Origin: Burkholderiaceae bacterium
GTDB lineage: Bacteria > Pseudomonadota > Gammaproteobacteria > Burkholderiales > Burkholderiaceae
DNA length: 59,067 bases
Assembly (NCBI GenBank): GCA_030151165.1
Contig: JASLEM010000390.1
Span: 1-59,067, forward strand
Direction: 5' to 3'
Both the position numbers and the translations under genes were made by a program. The number at the start of each line of letters is the position of its first letter. Position 1 is the first letter of the stretch. Below, one piece after another: positions 9,156 to 16,283 of the stretch. A model generated the notes under the pieces. The model saw nothing but the letters and a program-made list of their open reading frames with translations. It ran no database searches and had not been told where the DNA came from.

Positions 9156-9857
9156 ATGGCCACGATTCTTGTAGTTGATGACGAAATGGGCATCCGTGCC
9201 CTGCTGTCGGAGATCCTCACCGACGAGGGACACACGGTGGAGGTCGCCGAGAACGCCGCGAACGCTCGCCTGGTGCGCGAGCGCCTGCGTCCCGATCTGG
9301 TGCTCCTCGACATCTGGATGCCGGACGTCGACGGCATCACGCTGCTCAAGGAGTGGGGCGCCACCGCGCAGCTCAACATGCCCGTCATCATGATGAGCGG
9401 CCACGGCACGATCGACACCGCCGTCGAGGCCACCAAGTACGGCGCCATCGCCTTCCTCGAGAAGCCCATCACGCTGCAGAAGCTGCTGCGCGCCGTCGAG
9501 CAAGGCCTCGCGCGCCCCGCCCAGCGCGGCGCCGCGCCGGCCGAGAACCACGTGATCGGCGGCTACCGCCCCGAGGCCATGACCGTCGAGGCCGCGATGA
9601 CCGGCGGCATGGGCCTCGCGCCCGCCGCGCCGCTCAACCTCGGCCCGCAGTCCGAACAGAGCTTCGACCTCGACCGCCCGCTGCGCGAAGCGCGCGACGC
9701 CTTCGAGAAGAGCTACTTCGAATTCCACCTCGCGCGCGAGAACGGCTCGATGACCCGCGTCGCCGAGAAGACCGGCCTCGAACGCACCCACCTCTACCGC
9801 AAGCTCAAGCAGCTCGGCGTCGACCTGTCTCGCGGCAAGCGCGGCGTCGGCCTCTGA
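9156..9857 (+). CDS. Short NtrX-like response regulator (receiver + Fis HTH, no AAA+ domain)
   Basis: A 233-residue regulator. The receiver domain (residues 1 to about 120) has the acidic pair at 8-9, phospho-acceptor Asp52 in VLLDIWMPD, and LEKPI with the conserved Lys. A roughly 50-residue Ala/Gly/Pro-rich linker follows, then a Fis-type HTH (FEKSYFEFHLARENGSM, then ERTHLYRKLKQLG) like the end of NtrC/NtrX activators. The central sigma-54-interacting AAA+ ATPase domain is absent, so it cannot open sigma-54 promoters as NtrC does. ATG 9156 is chosen over 9105 because it places the receiver strand directly at the N-terminus. It is paired with the kinase upstream. Confidence 0.9.
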   Translation: MATILVVDDEMGIRALLSEILTDEGHTVEVAENAANARLVRERLRPDLVLLDIWMPDVDGITLLKEWGATAQLNMPVIMMSGHGTIDTAVEATKYGAIAFLEKPITLQKLLRAVEQGLARPAQRGAAPAENHVIGGYRPEAMTVEAAMTGGMGLAPAAPLNLGPQSEQSFDLDRPLREARDAFEKSYFEFHLARENGSMTRVAEKTGLERTHLYRKLKQLGVDLSRGKRGVGL

Positions 9858-9892
9858 CGTTGTGTCCAAGCGACCCGCGGTGTCACACCGAT

Positions 9893-9920
9893 TTGGCGAT
9901 AGCCCGCCGATATCTGATAC
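9893..9920 (+). promoter_or_regulatory. Probable promoter of tRNA-Phe
   Basis: TTGGCG at 9893-9898 and TGATAC at 9915-9920, separated by 16 bases, resemble a sigma-70 -35/-10 pair. A G+C-rich stretch after the -10 fits a stable-RNA promoter. AGCCCGC (9901-9907) and GCGGGCT (9925-9931) form an inverted repeat around the -10 box. The tRNA begins about 60 bases later. Confidence 0.5.
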
Positions 9921-9982
9921 ACTAGCGGGCTTCGCTGGTCGTCCCGCACAGGACGCACGAACGAAGCAAGTCTGAAGAAGAC

Positions 9983-10058
9983 GGCCTGGTAGCTCAGTTG
10001 GTAGAGCAGCGGATTGAAAATCCGCGTGTCGGTGGTTCGATTCCGCCCCAGGCCACCA
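9983..10058 (+). tRNA. tRNA-Phe (anticodon GAA)
   Basis: A 76-base tRNA with CCA encoded. The acceptor stem GGCCTGG pairs with CCAGGCC (10048-10054). The D-arm is AGCTCAGTTGGTAGAGC, the anticodon arm GCGGA-TTGAAAA-TCCGC has anticodon GAA, and the T-arm holds GGTTCGATTCC. From base 10012 on it coincides with the left attachment repeat of the island, so the inserted element restored an intact tRNA at this end. Confidence 0.97.
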
Positions 10059-10063
10059 GAACA
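10012..10063 (+). repeat. attL: left copy of a 52-bp direct repeat
   Basis: Runs from the anticodon loop of tRNA-Phe to five bases beyond the CCA end. It is identical over 52 bases to 45292-45343 in the same orientation. This is the usual footprint of a tyrosine integrase that uses a tRNA 3' end, and the integrase gene lies about 390 bases inside this end. Confidence 0.95.
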
Positions 10064-10092
10064 AAAAGCCTTGAGAAATCAAGCGCTTAGCG

Positions 10093-10124
10093 AAAACGGC
10101 GGCCTCGTGAGTGGTCGCCGTTTT
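10093..10124 (+). terminator. Hairpin terminator brought by the island downstream of tRNA-Phe
   Basis: A 12-bp stem (10093-10104 with 10113-10124, one G-U pair) with an 8-base loop. The 5' arm starts AAAACGGCG and the 3' arm ends CGCCGTTTT, so the T-tract is part of the stem and can work in both directions. It lies 35 bases after the tRNA and probably terminates it now that the original terminator is 35 kb away. Confidence 0.65.
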
Positions 10125-10141
10125 GCGTTTAAAACGCTCGT

Positions 10142-10232
10142 TTCTGGCAGTCTTCTGGCAATGCCACAGGCCGGCACTGCGCGCCACCGTCATCGGCGGC
10201 GGCGCGCTGCGCTTGGCTGCGGTTGATTGCGC
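10142..10232 (+). repeat. Putative arm-type integrase sites, left end
   Basis: Two TCTGGCA copies (10143-10149 and 10154-10160) lie 11 bases apart. A 22-base motif at 10211-10232 has core CTGCGGT. The same three elements, in the same order and orientation and with the same 11-base step, lie just inside the right end (45158-45228). This placement is typical of integrase arm-binding sites. The function is inferred. Confidence 0.5.
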
Positions 10233-10335
10233 AGGGGCCCGATGCGGCGCGCGTTCGGCGGCGACGGCGAAGTTCGTGAAGCACTTCACGGACGCGGGTG
10301 GTACCGGCAAAAGGGATAACGGACCTTCCTACACG

Positions 10336-10358
10336 CAACTCCTAAGTAATTGGAGTTG
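10336..10358 (+). promoter_or_regulatory. Inverted repeat upstream of the integrase gene
   Basis: CAACTCC (10336-10342) and GGAGTTG (10352-10358) form a 7-bp inverted repeat with a 9-base loop, 93 bases before the integrase start. It may be an operator or a leader hairpin. No regulator can be assigned. Confidence 0.35.
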
Positions 10359-10451
10359 TCATGAGGACACTTGCTTCGCTCGCGGCCGCCGGCTCGCGTT
10401 TTTTCGCCCCTATCCAGGCCGTCTGCGGCGCAACCTCCACGGAGGTGCGCC

Positions 10452-11816
10452 ATGGTTAAGAAAGCTGAGCCTTACAAGGAAGGCAGCGGCTGGTCCCTGC
10501 GCCGACGCGTGTTCGGGCAGGACTTCTATGTGTCTGGCCGGCCGACCAAGGGCGCGGCTGAGCAGGCCATGCAAAAGCTGCTGACGCCGTTGAGCGAGCG
10601 TGGCAAGCCGAAGGGCATGGGCCCGCGCCGGACGACGCTCGCACAGGCCTTGCAGGACATGGCTTGCGAGCGCCTGCCGTTCATGAAGGGAGCAGCGCAA
10701 GAGTCTCGACGCATCAACGTCTATCTGCGGGCTGCCGGGCTGGCCACGCTCAAGGTCACCAAGTGCGGCGTCGCGACGGCCTTGCCCAATGACGCGGTGC
10801 CGGGTCAGGTTGCGGGTGAACGTCAGCATTTCGAGGTGACGTTGGTTGAGGCGACCCCGAAGCGCCCCATCCCGCGTGGGCTGTCCAAGCACCGCGAAAC
10901 TCAAGCGTGCGAGACCGCTCGAGCGGATGCGATGCGAGAGCGTTTGGCCGGCATGAAGGTCTGCGACATCCAGCCCTATCACTTGCAGGAGCTCATGGAC
11001 GAGCTGCGGAAGGCACGCGAAGCCTCGACGCTTGGGCTCGAGCGCGCCCTTCTTCGCGGCAGCTTCAACTACATGCGTCACGTGTGGCGCTGGAGCGAGC
11101 CTGAGGCCAACCCCGCCGTGGCCCTGCGGATGCCCAAGGTCGACAACGGGCGCGACCGCGTCATGTCCGCTGACGAGCAGAAGCGCTTGGATGCGGCCAT
11201 TCAGGAATGCCGAAACCAGTTGGTCGGCCCCACCATGACCTTGCTCACGGAGACGGCCATGCGCAGCGGAGAGCCGCTCGAGTACGCACGATGGATGGAC
11301 GTGGACTGGGGCAGCAAACTGCTGAAGCTGCGCGACTCGAAAAATGACAAGCGCGACGTACCGCTGTCTCCCAAGGCCATCGAGGCCTTGAAGGAGCTGG
11401 CCGAACTCAATCCACCCGAGCCCGAGGCGCACATCATTCAGATGAGCTACGAGTCGCTGAAGGCGGCTTGGAAGCGGGCCTGCGAACGAGCGGGAGTCGC
11501 TGACCTGCGCATTCATGACCTGCGCCATACAGCGGCCACGCGCATGGCACTCAAGACGGGCAACGTTTTCTTGGTGAAGGCGCTCACCGGTCACAAGACG
11601 CTGTCGCAGCTCGAACGGTATGTAAACGTCAAAGCGAGCGACGTGGTGGCGTTGATGCACGCGTCCGAACCCTCTACCGCCTCGGCAGAGGGCCGCGATG
11701 AGGGCGACTCGCCTGGCCCCACGGCATCAGCCGCCGAGGCCTTGCCTGCGCATCGCATCGAGGGCGGCACGGGTAACGTCGTCCGAGTCAACTTTGGCGG
11801 ACGTCGCGTTGCTTGA
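10452..11816 (+). CDS. Island integrase (tyrosine recombinase)
   Basis: A 454-residue tyrosine recombinase, expected to catalyse integration and excision at tRNA-Phe. The catalytic Arg lies in TAMRSGEPLEYARW, followed by HDLRHTAATRM (H-x-x-R) and LTGHKTLSQLERYVN (His and the nucleophilic Tyr). The N-terminal part carries the arm- and core-binding domains. ATG 10452 is chosen because GGAGGT lies five bases upstream; the frame stays open to 10371 without another good site. About 60 residues after the Tyr are low-complexity. Position next to attL and transcription away from the tRNA are typical. A strong terminator follows. Confidence 0.93.
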   Translation: MVKKAEPYKEGSGWSLRRRVFGQDFYVSGRPTKGAAEQAMQKLLTPLSERGKPKGMGPRRTTLAQALQDMACERLPFMKGAAQESRRINVYLRAAGLATLKVTKCGVATALPNDAVPGQVAGERQHFEVTLVEATPKRPIPRGLSKHRETQACETARADAMRERLAGMKVCDIQPYHLQELMDELRKAREASTLGLERALLRGSFNYMRHVWRWSEPEANPAVALRMPKVDNGRDRVMSADEQKRLDAAIQECRNQLVGPTMTLLTETAMRSGEPLEYARWMDVDWGSKLLKLRDSKNDKRDVPLSPKAIEALKELAELNPPEPEAHIIQMSYESLKAAWKRACERAGVADLRIHDLRHTAATRMALKTGNVFLVKALTGHKTLSQLERYVNVKASDVVALMHASEPSTASAEGRDEGDSPGPTASAAEALPAHRIEGGTGNVVRVNFGGRRVA

Positions 11817-11846
11817 GGCGCGCTGGCGCCGTGCGACTTAAAGGGA

Positions 11847-11870
11847 AAGGGGGCGCAAGCCCCCTTTTTT
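11847..11870 (+). terminator. Rho-independent terminator of the integrase
   Basis: An 8-bp stem (AAGGGGGC with GCCCCCTT), a GCAA tetraloop and a run of T, starting 30 bases after the integrase stop. Confidence 0.9.
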
Positions 11871-11991
11871 CCTCCTGCGCCAAGCGGCGAGAAATCGAAC
11901 GGGCGAGACGCCGTCGTCAGTCGGACGCTGCGTGAGCTTACGGCCAGTGAGAAGGCGCGACGGGTTTGCGCGCCCGTTAGAAAACGCAAAA

Positions 11992-12027
11992 CGCTGAGCG
12001 CAGGGCCTCGTGACCCTGCGCTCAGCG
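11992..12027 (-). terminator. Perfect 14-bp hairpin, probable terminator of the alpA-like gene
   Basis: 11992-12005 pairs perfectly with 12014-12027 around an 8-base loop. On the minus strand it is followed by the T-rich stretch CGTTTTGCGTTTT and lies 57 bases downstream of the alpA-like stop. The interrupted T-tract leaves some doubt. Confidence 0.55.
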
Positions 12028-12084
12028 ACTTGGGCAGGCCTGTCTTTCGCGCAGGCCGCAAGACTGTTGGAGCCGGCTAAGGCT

Positions 12085-12306
12085 TTAGGGCTTCCATTGA
12101 ATTTGGGGACCGAACTCGCGGGTCAACCACCCATTGATGGCAGCCTCGCACCAGTACATGAATTTGCCAATTCGAACGGGTTCGGGAAACGAGCCGTTCT
12201 TGACCTTGCCTTCCAGGGTGCGGGCGGACATGTTGAGGTGTTGGCAGACCTCGGCCTTTTTGAAGAGGATGGGAGAAGTATTGGGAGACATCGCGGGTGA
12301 CCTCAT
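12085..12306 (-). CDS. AlpA-like excisionase/regulator
   Basis: A 73-residue (or 68 if started at 12291) small DNA-binding protein of the AlpA/MerR-like winged-HTH type: ILFKKAEVCQHLNMSARTLEGKV, then a wing-like stretch with PEPVRIGKFMYW and a final NGWLTREF helix. Such proteins usually regulate the integrase or act as recombination directionality factors in islands. It lies between the integrase and the cargo on the opposite strand. Neither start has a clear ribosome-binding site, so the start is uncertain. Confidence 0.8.
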   Translation of the reverse strand: MRSPAMSPNTSPILFKKAEVCQHLNMSARTLEGKVKNGSFPEPVRIGKFMYWCEAAINGWLTREFGPQIQWKP

Positions 12307-12528
12307 GAGAAGTAGTAGATGTCTTGTCTAGGCGCCGATGTTTATCCATCGCCGGTGTTGACAGTGGTCGTGGCGGCGGGCGTGCCTGCAGGGCGCGCAC
12401 TTTGTCACGGAGAGTTGATTGCTGCTCGCGAAAATGTCTTCGGATGCGGCGCGTAAGGGATTTGGGGGTGCGGACGTCGCTTACCTCGCCTTGGACGATG
12501 CCAAGGCATTTCCAGTGCGGAGCTTTGC

Positions 12529-13641
12529 ATGAAGATTTCTCGCCGAGACCTCTACCAGCGGGTGTGGCAAACGCCGATTCGAACCTTGGCCCGGGAGTTC
12601 GACATCTCCGACGTCGGGCTGTCGAAGGCGTGCAGGAAGCATGAGATTCCGACGCCGCCCGCGGGATATTGGTCGAAGGTTCAGCACGGCAAGTCCGTGC
12701 CGCGTCCGGCGCTACGAGGTTCGAGCGACGAGATGGTGACGCTCGACGCTGAGAAGCATCGACTGCCTGCTGTAGCGGCCATGCCCGTCGCCGCTGCGGT
12801 GGTCGTCAGTGTTCGAGACTCTGCAGCCGAAACCCTGGCGCCAATCGCTGCGGCGACGTTTGCCGTGCTCTCGAAAGCAAAACCCTCCGAAACAGGCTTC
12901 GTGAACTGTGGCTCGACCCAGCTGATTCACTGCAGCGTGTCGGCGCGGACGGTCCGCCGCGCTGGGGAAATTTTGGACGCGCTCGAACGCGCTTTGCCGC
13001 AGGTCGACGCCGCCCTCGTTCATGACAAGGAAGGCAAACGCGTTGCCATTCGGGTGCGTGGGGAGCTCTTGGGACTCAGCCTGACCGAGGGCTACAAGCG
13101 CACGGAGACGGTGGTCACGCATCCGAAACACAGCTACTTCAACCGGCGCGAGTACCAGTACGAGTTCAACGGGCAACTGAAGCTCAGCCTCGAAGGCAGC
13201 TACGCGGGGCGCAAGAGCTGGTCGGACGGTGCGCGCGGGCGATTGGAGAACAAGCTCACGGACGTCGTGCAAGGCGTGGTTGCCGCTTCGGAGGCCGTCG
13301 TGCGGTTGCGTCAGGAGCGAGAGGCGCAAGCCCGGCACTGGGCGGAGCAGCGGGCCATCTGGGAGGCTGCAGAGAAGCGCCGCCAGCAACGCAAGAGCTT
13401 CGCTGAGGGCCTGGCCAAGGAGGCACAGGCTTGGCAGCATCACGTTGACCTGGCGCGCTACCTGCAGGCACTCAACGAGACCATCGGACATGCAGAAATT
13501 CCGCCGGAGGCGCGGGCCTGGCTTGCCTTGGCAACGGAACTCGTGGGCGAGATGAACCCAATAGGCCGACGCATCGCTGTGCTGCGTGAGCCCTCTGATG
13601 CCGGCTCCTGGTATGGCCCGTTCGGAAAGCCAATCGTGTGA
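12529..13641 (+). CDS. HTH-containing island protein of unknown function
   Basis: A 370-residue protein; ATG 12529 has GGAG eight bases upstream. The N-terminal 60 residues look like an HTH: RRDLYQRVWQTPIRTLAREF, then SDVGLSKACRKHEIPTPPAGYW. Such an N-terminus recurs in uncharacterised proteins of mobile islands. The middle contains basic/aromatic strands (NRREYQYEFNGQLKLSLEG), and about residues 245-300 are a charged, probably coiled-coil helix rich in Glu, Arg, Gln and Ala. No enzymatic motif is visible. It is convergent with abiEii, 30 bases away. The role is unknown; a DNA-binding role is inferred. Confidence 0.7.
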   Translation: MKISRRDLYQRVWQTPIRTLAREFDISDVGLSKACRKHEIPTPPAGYWSKVQHGKSVPRPALRGSSDEMVTLDAEKHRLPAVAAMPVAAAVVVSVRDSAAETLAPIAAATFAVLSKAKPSETGFVNCGSTQLIHCSVSARTVRRAGEILDALERALPQVDAALVHDKEGKRVAIRVRGELLGLSLTEGYKRTETVVTHPKHSYFNRREYQYEFNGQLKLSLEGSYAGRKSWSDGARGRLENKLTDVVQGVVAASEAVVRLRQEREAQARHWAEQRAIWEAAEKRRQQRKSFAEGLAKEAQAWQHHVDLARYLQALNETIGHAEIPPEARAWLALATELVGEMNPIGRRIAVLREPSDAGSWYGPFGKPIV

Positions 13642-13671
13642 GTCGCGTGGTGTGGGCGCGGTTGAGGTGCG

Positions 13672-14592
13672 CTACAGGTTGGCGAAGCCCTGGGCCAGCA
13701 GGCTTTCCTGCTCGGCGAACCTTGCCGCATTGCGCTGCCTGAGCGTTTCGAGGTTCTGCAGCTTCCAGCGAACGGCCGGTAGCGCCTGGAGCTGCTCGAA
13801 TGGCATGAGTTGCCAGGCGGGCGCGCCTCGAACCAGAGACAGGAGGAACTGGCGGTGGTCGGCGGTGAGCTGCCGCGGCAGCTCATGGCGCAGCCGCGCT
13901 TGGGTCTCCGAAAGTGTCTCCAGCGAGACCTCGTCTCGGGTCATGCCGACGAACTCGTTCGTGAATGCTGGCTCCAGAGCCTTCACCGTCCCGAACAGGA
14001 CCTCATGCACGGGTCGGTTGTGGCCCGCGAGGTAGGCCACGAAGCAGTCGACCACCTCCGACGTCCATCCGAAGCGTTGCAGCATATGCATCACGTCGAA
14101 GATGTCGCGCGGATGCTGTCGGTCCATCGCGGCGACGAGCTTGCTGCCATAGAGCTCCGGTGTGGCGAGTACCGGCAACATCACGTTCGTGGTGAAGAAA
14201 TCCTGGGCGCTGAGTGCCAAGGGTTGCAGCTGAATCATCAGCACCGTGCCTCGAAAGACAAAGTTCACCTCCACCTTGACCTGGGCGTCGGCGCTTCTGA
14301 CGGACAGCCGCACTTCGTCGCCCTGCGCATTGCCTGGCAGACGCACTTCTAGGCCTCGGTCCTGGAGCGCTTGCTGAATGTTGCGCAGCTCGGCGCGAAT
14401 TGCTGCGAGCGCGGCCTCGCGGTCAGGCACGTGGTCGATGAAGACGACGTCGATGTCGACTGACAAGCGGGGCATGTCCTGCACGAACAGGTTGAGTGCG
14501 GTGCCGCCCTTCATCGCGAAGAGGCCTGAGCGAAAGACAGCGGGGGCGATGTCCAGCAGCAAGCGGACGGTGGCGATGTAGTCGTCCGTCAT
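13672..14592 (-). CDS. abiEii: AbiEii-family nucleotidyltransferase toxin
   Basis: A 306-residue protein of the AbiEii/DUF1814 family, the toxin of type IV AbiE systems. These act as nucleotidyltransferases; described relatives modify tRNA, with phage abortive infection as the outcome. Visible motifs are KGGTALN (about residues 28-34) and LSVDIDVVFID (about 43-53) with the metal-binding Asp-x-Asp, followed by a C-terminal helical region. The start overlaps the end of abiEi by four bases, the normal antitoxin-toxin order. Length fits the family and no damage is seen. Confidence 0.88.
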   Translation of the reverse strand: MTDDYIATVRLLLDIAPAVFRSGLFAMKGGTALNLFVQDMPRLSVDIDVVFIDHVPDREAALAAIRAELRNIQQALQDRGLEVRLPGNAQGDEVRLSVRSADAQVKVEVNFVFRGTVLMIQLQPLALSAQDFFTTNVMLPVLATPELYGSKLVAAMDRQHPRDIFDVMHMLQRFGWTSEVVDCFVAYLAGHNRPVHEVLFGTVKALEPAFTNEFVGMTRDEVSLETLSETQARLRHELPRQLTADHRQFLLSLVRGAPAWQLMPFEQLQALPAVRWKLQNLETLRQRNAARFAEQESLLAQGFANL

Positions 14593-15335
14593 GATTTCTT
14601 GAAGTCCAGGCGCTCACCCGTCTTCGAGACGGCAATCCACCGCTCGCCACCACCGATGCGCTGACTGTGCTGCTTGGCCAGGGCGGCCCAGGGCAAGCTA
14701 AGTTCATCCGCCAAGCTGGCTGCTGCTCGCACGACCTTGATGCGCGTTGTGTGCATCAGCAGCTCGTCGAGTACCTTGGGACGCAGGCTTTGTAAGCCTT
14801 CGACGAGTTCGCGTGCCTCGCTCAGAGATTGGGTCTTGCCGACGTCGCTCAGCAGTTCCAGCACCGCGCGCTCCGGTACCGAAACTAGGACGCGAGGGTC
14901 GCCGTTCGGTAGCGGCTGTAGGCCAAGCCCCGCCGGCAGCTTGTCCTCGAAGAGCTGGGTCGCCTGATAGCGAGCCGGGAACCGCTCGGTAAACCAGGAG
15001 GGAAGGGGTTTGGCGCGGTCACCCCAGAGCGTCAGCGTCTCCCGGAAGGCGATGTTCTGTCGCACGCCACGCCAGGCCAGGGCCGTTTTGCTGCCAACGT
15101 GCAGTCCGGGAACCTGTTCGGACAAGAATGCCAGCGAACCGTCTCTGCTGAGTTTGTCGCCGGGCAGCATGTAGACGCCACGGGCCAAGTGGTCCAGCCA
15201 GCCGCTTCGAGCAAGCGCTGAGGCGCGATAGGGGGTGACTCCGAGGTGCTTGAGGGCAGCTGTGCCCAAGGGTTCGCCTCGCGGATGAGCTCGAAGTACC
15301 CCTTTGAATGAAACAGTCTCGGATGTTGACGCCAT
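14589..15335 (-). CDS. abiEi: AbiEi-family antitoxin/transcriptional repressor
   Basis: A 248-residue partner of AbiEii. The N-terminal winged-helix part (GTAALKHLGVTPYRASALARSG, then ARGVYMLPGD) is the DNA-binding domain of AbiEi antitoxins. The C-terminal half contains PERAVLELLSDVGKTQS and is the antitoxin/repressor domain. AbiEi proteins do not bind their toxin (type IV); they neutralise its effect and repress their own promoter through inverted repeats. Repeats of TTTCATTC lie around and upstream of the start and are candidate operators. Confidence 0.85.
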   Translation of the reverse strand: MASTSETVSFKGVLRAHPRGEPLGTAALKHLGVTPYRASALARSGWLDHLARGVYMLPGDKLSRDGSLAFLSEQVPGLHVGSKTALAWRGVRQNIAFRETLTLWGDRAKPLPSWFTERFPARYQATQLFEDKLPAGLGLQPLPNGDPRVLVSVPERAVLELLSDVGKTQSLSEARELVEGLQSLRPKVLDELLMHTTRIKVVRAAASLADELSLPWAALAKQHSQRIGGGERWIAVSKTGERLDFKKS

Positions 15336-15435
15336 CCCCCAACAGTAGGCGATTTTTCATTCCCATGCAACTTGCTTGAATGATTGACGGCGAGAAGTTG
15401 CTCCTAGAAGCGAACAACGGTGATTTTTTCATTCC
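15306..15435 (-). promoter_or_regulatory. Candidate AbiEi operator repeats
   Basis: GATTTTTCATTCC at 15351-15363 recurs with one extra T at 15422-15435. Inverted copies are GAATGAAA at 15306-15313 (just inside abiEi) and a weaker GAATGAT at 15378-15384. Such inverted/direct repeats around the promoter fit AbiEi autoregulation. Binding is inferred. Confidence 0.45.
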
Positions 15436-15485
15436 GCAGTTGCCGATGAGCTGGTGCGAGTGCCAAATTGCCTCGTGCCGAGGAA

Positions 15486-15515
15486 AAGGGAGCGCGGCTA
15501 GTTGCCGCGCTCCCT
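15486..15515 (-). terminator. Terminator of the helicase/unknown-protein unit
   Basis: A 12-bp perfect stem (15487-15498 with 15504-15515) around TAGTT. On the minus strand it is followed by TTTT and lies 27 bases after the stop at 15543. It separates this transcript from abiE, which is on the same strand downstream. Confidence 0.8.
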
Positions 15516-15542
15516 ATGAATGACCCACGTAACTTGACGTCG

Positions 15543-16271
15543 TCAATGGAGGGCTGACGAGCCGGCCTGTCCCAACGTTTCGTCTCGCAGAGCCTGCAGC
15601 GCTCGAAGGAGGTCGACATCAGCGATGACAACAGCGATTGCGTCGGTCACCTGGACACCCTCGAAGAGGGAAGGCACGGCGTTGATGTCAGCGATGACTC
15701 GAGTGAGTTCGGCAACTGACTCCGCGTTGGTCTTCCCGAGCGGGCAGTCTCCGAAAATCTTCTCCAGAAGTGCCGGACTCGAAAAGCTCCCCGGCATTTC
15801 AAGCGCCAACACCTGGGAAGTATTCTCGGGAGCGAGAAGCATGTGAAGGCGCCCTCGGTGGGAGCAGTCCCGGAGATATTTCCGAACGTCTGCCGCATGC
15901 AGCGACATCAATACCCGCAACTGCGTGCCCTGCGTTTGAGCGGTAACGAGACCGAATAGGTCAGGGCTGTCGTTGGCGCTTATCACACCAAACTGCGTGA
16001 ATGGGTTGGTGCCGGCTTCGAGCGCGCATACGAGCCAGTTCGGCACGCTCACACCCAAGCTGAAGCAATCCATCTCGGCAGCCGGCAGGAACTGAGCACC
16101 CTGCGCACGTACGGCCTCCGGCGACATTACCGAGCCCACGCGCACGCGGCTCACCGCTTCCAGTTCGTCTATGAAGTCCATCATGTCCTTTAAAAATGGC
16201 CTAGGGACTTCGTGTAGCCAATCAAACCGGGCGCCTGAAATCTTGCGTGGCGCTGGTGCAAGCGCCGGCAA
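15543..16271 (-). CDS. Unrecognised protein in frame after the helicase stop
   Basis: Up to 242 residues, no family recognised. It lies 12 bases after the SF2 helicase stop and in the same reading frame: the only barrier is one TAG at 16284-16286. The sequence across it (AFAALPALAPAPRK) reads like an Ala/Pro inter-domain linker. The listed start is TTG 16271. A better initiation site is ATG 16181, with AAGGA five bases upstream, giving about 212 residues. The body is mixed alpha/beta, with strands such as LFGLVTAQTQGTQLRVLMSL and a C-terminal VTDAIAVVIADVDLLRALQAL. It may be a separate partner or the severed C-terminus of the helicase. Confidence 0.65.
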   Translation of the reverse strand: MPALAPAPRKISGARFDWLHEVPRPFLKDMMDFIDELEAVSRVRVGSVMSPEAVRAQGAQFLPAAEMDCFSLGVSVPNWLVCALEAGTNPFTQFGVISANDSPDLFGLVTAQTQGTQLRVLMSLHAADVRKYLRDCSHRGRLHMLLAPENTSQVLALEMPGSFSSPALLEKIFGDCPLGKTNAESVAELTRVIADINAVPSLFEGVQVTDAIAVVIADVDLLRALQALRDETLGQAGSSALH

Positions 16272-16283
16272 CGCAGCGAAAGC

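Noticed and set aside
9066..10310. Long minus-strand frame across tRNA-Phe containing PGAESNHRHADFQSAALP
   Set aside because: This peptide is the antisense translation of the tRNA, a known source of false proteins; the same appears at attR (about 45300).
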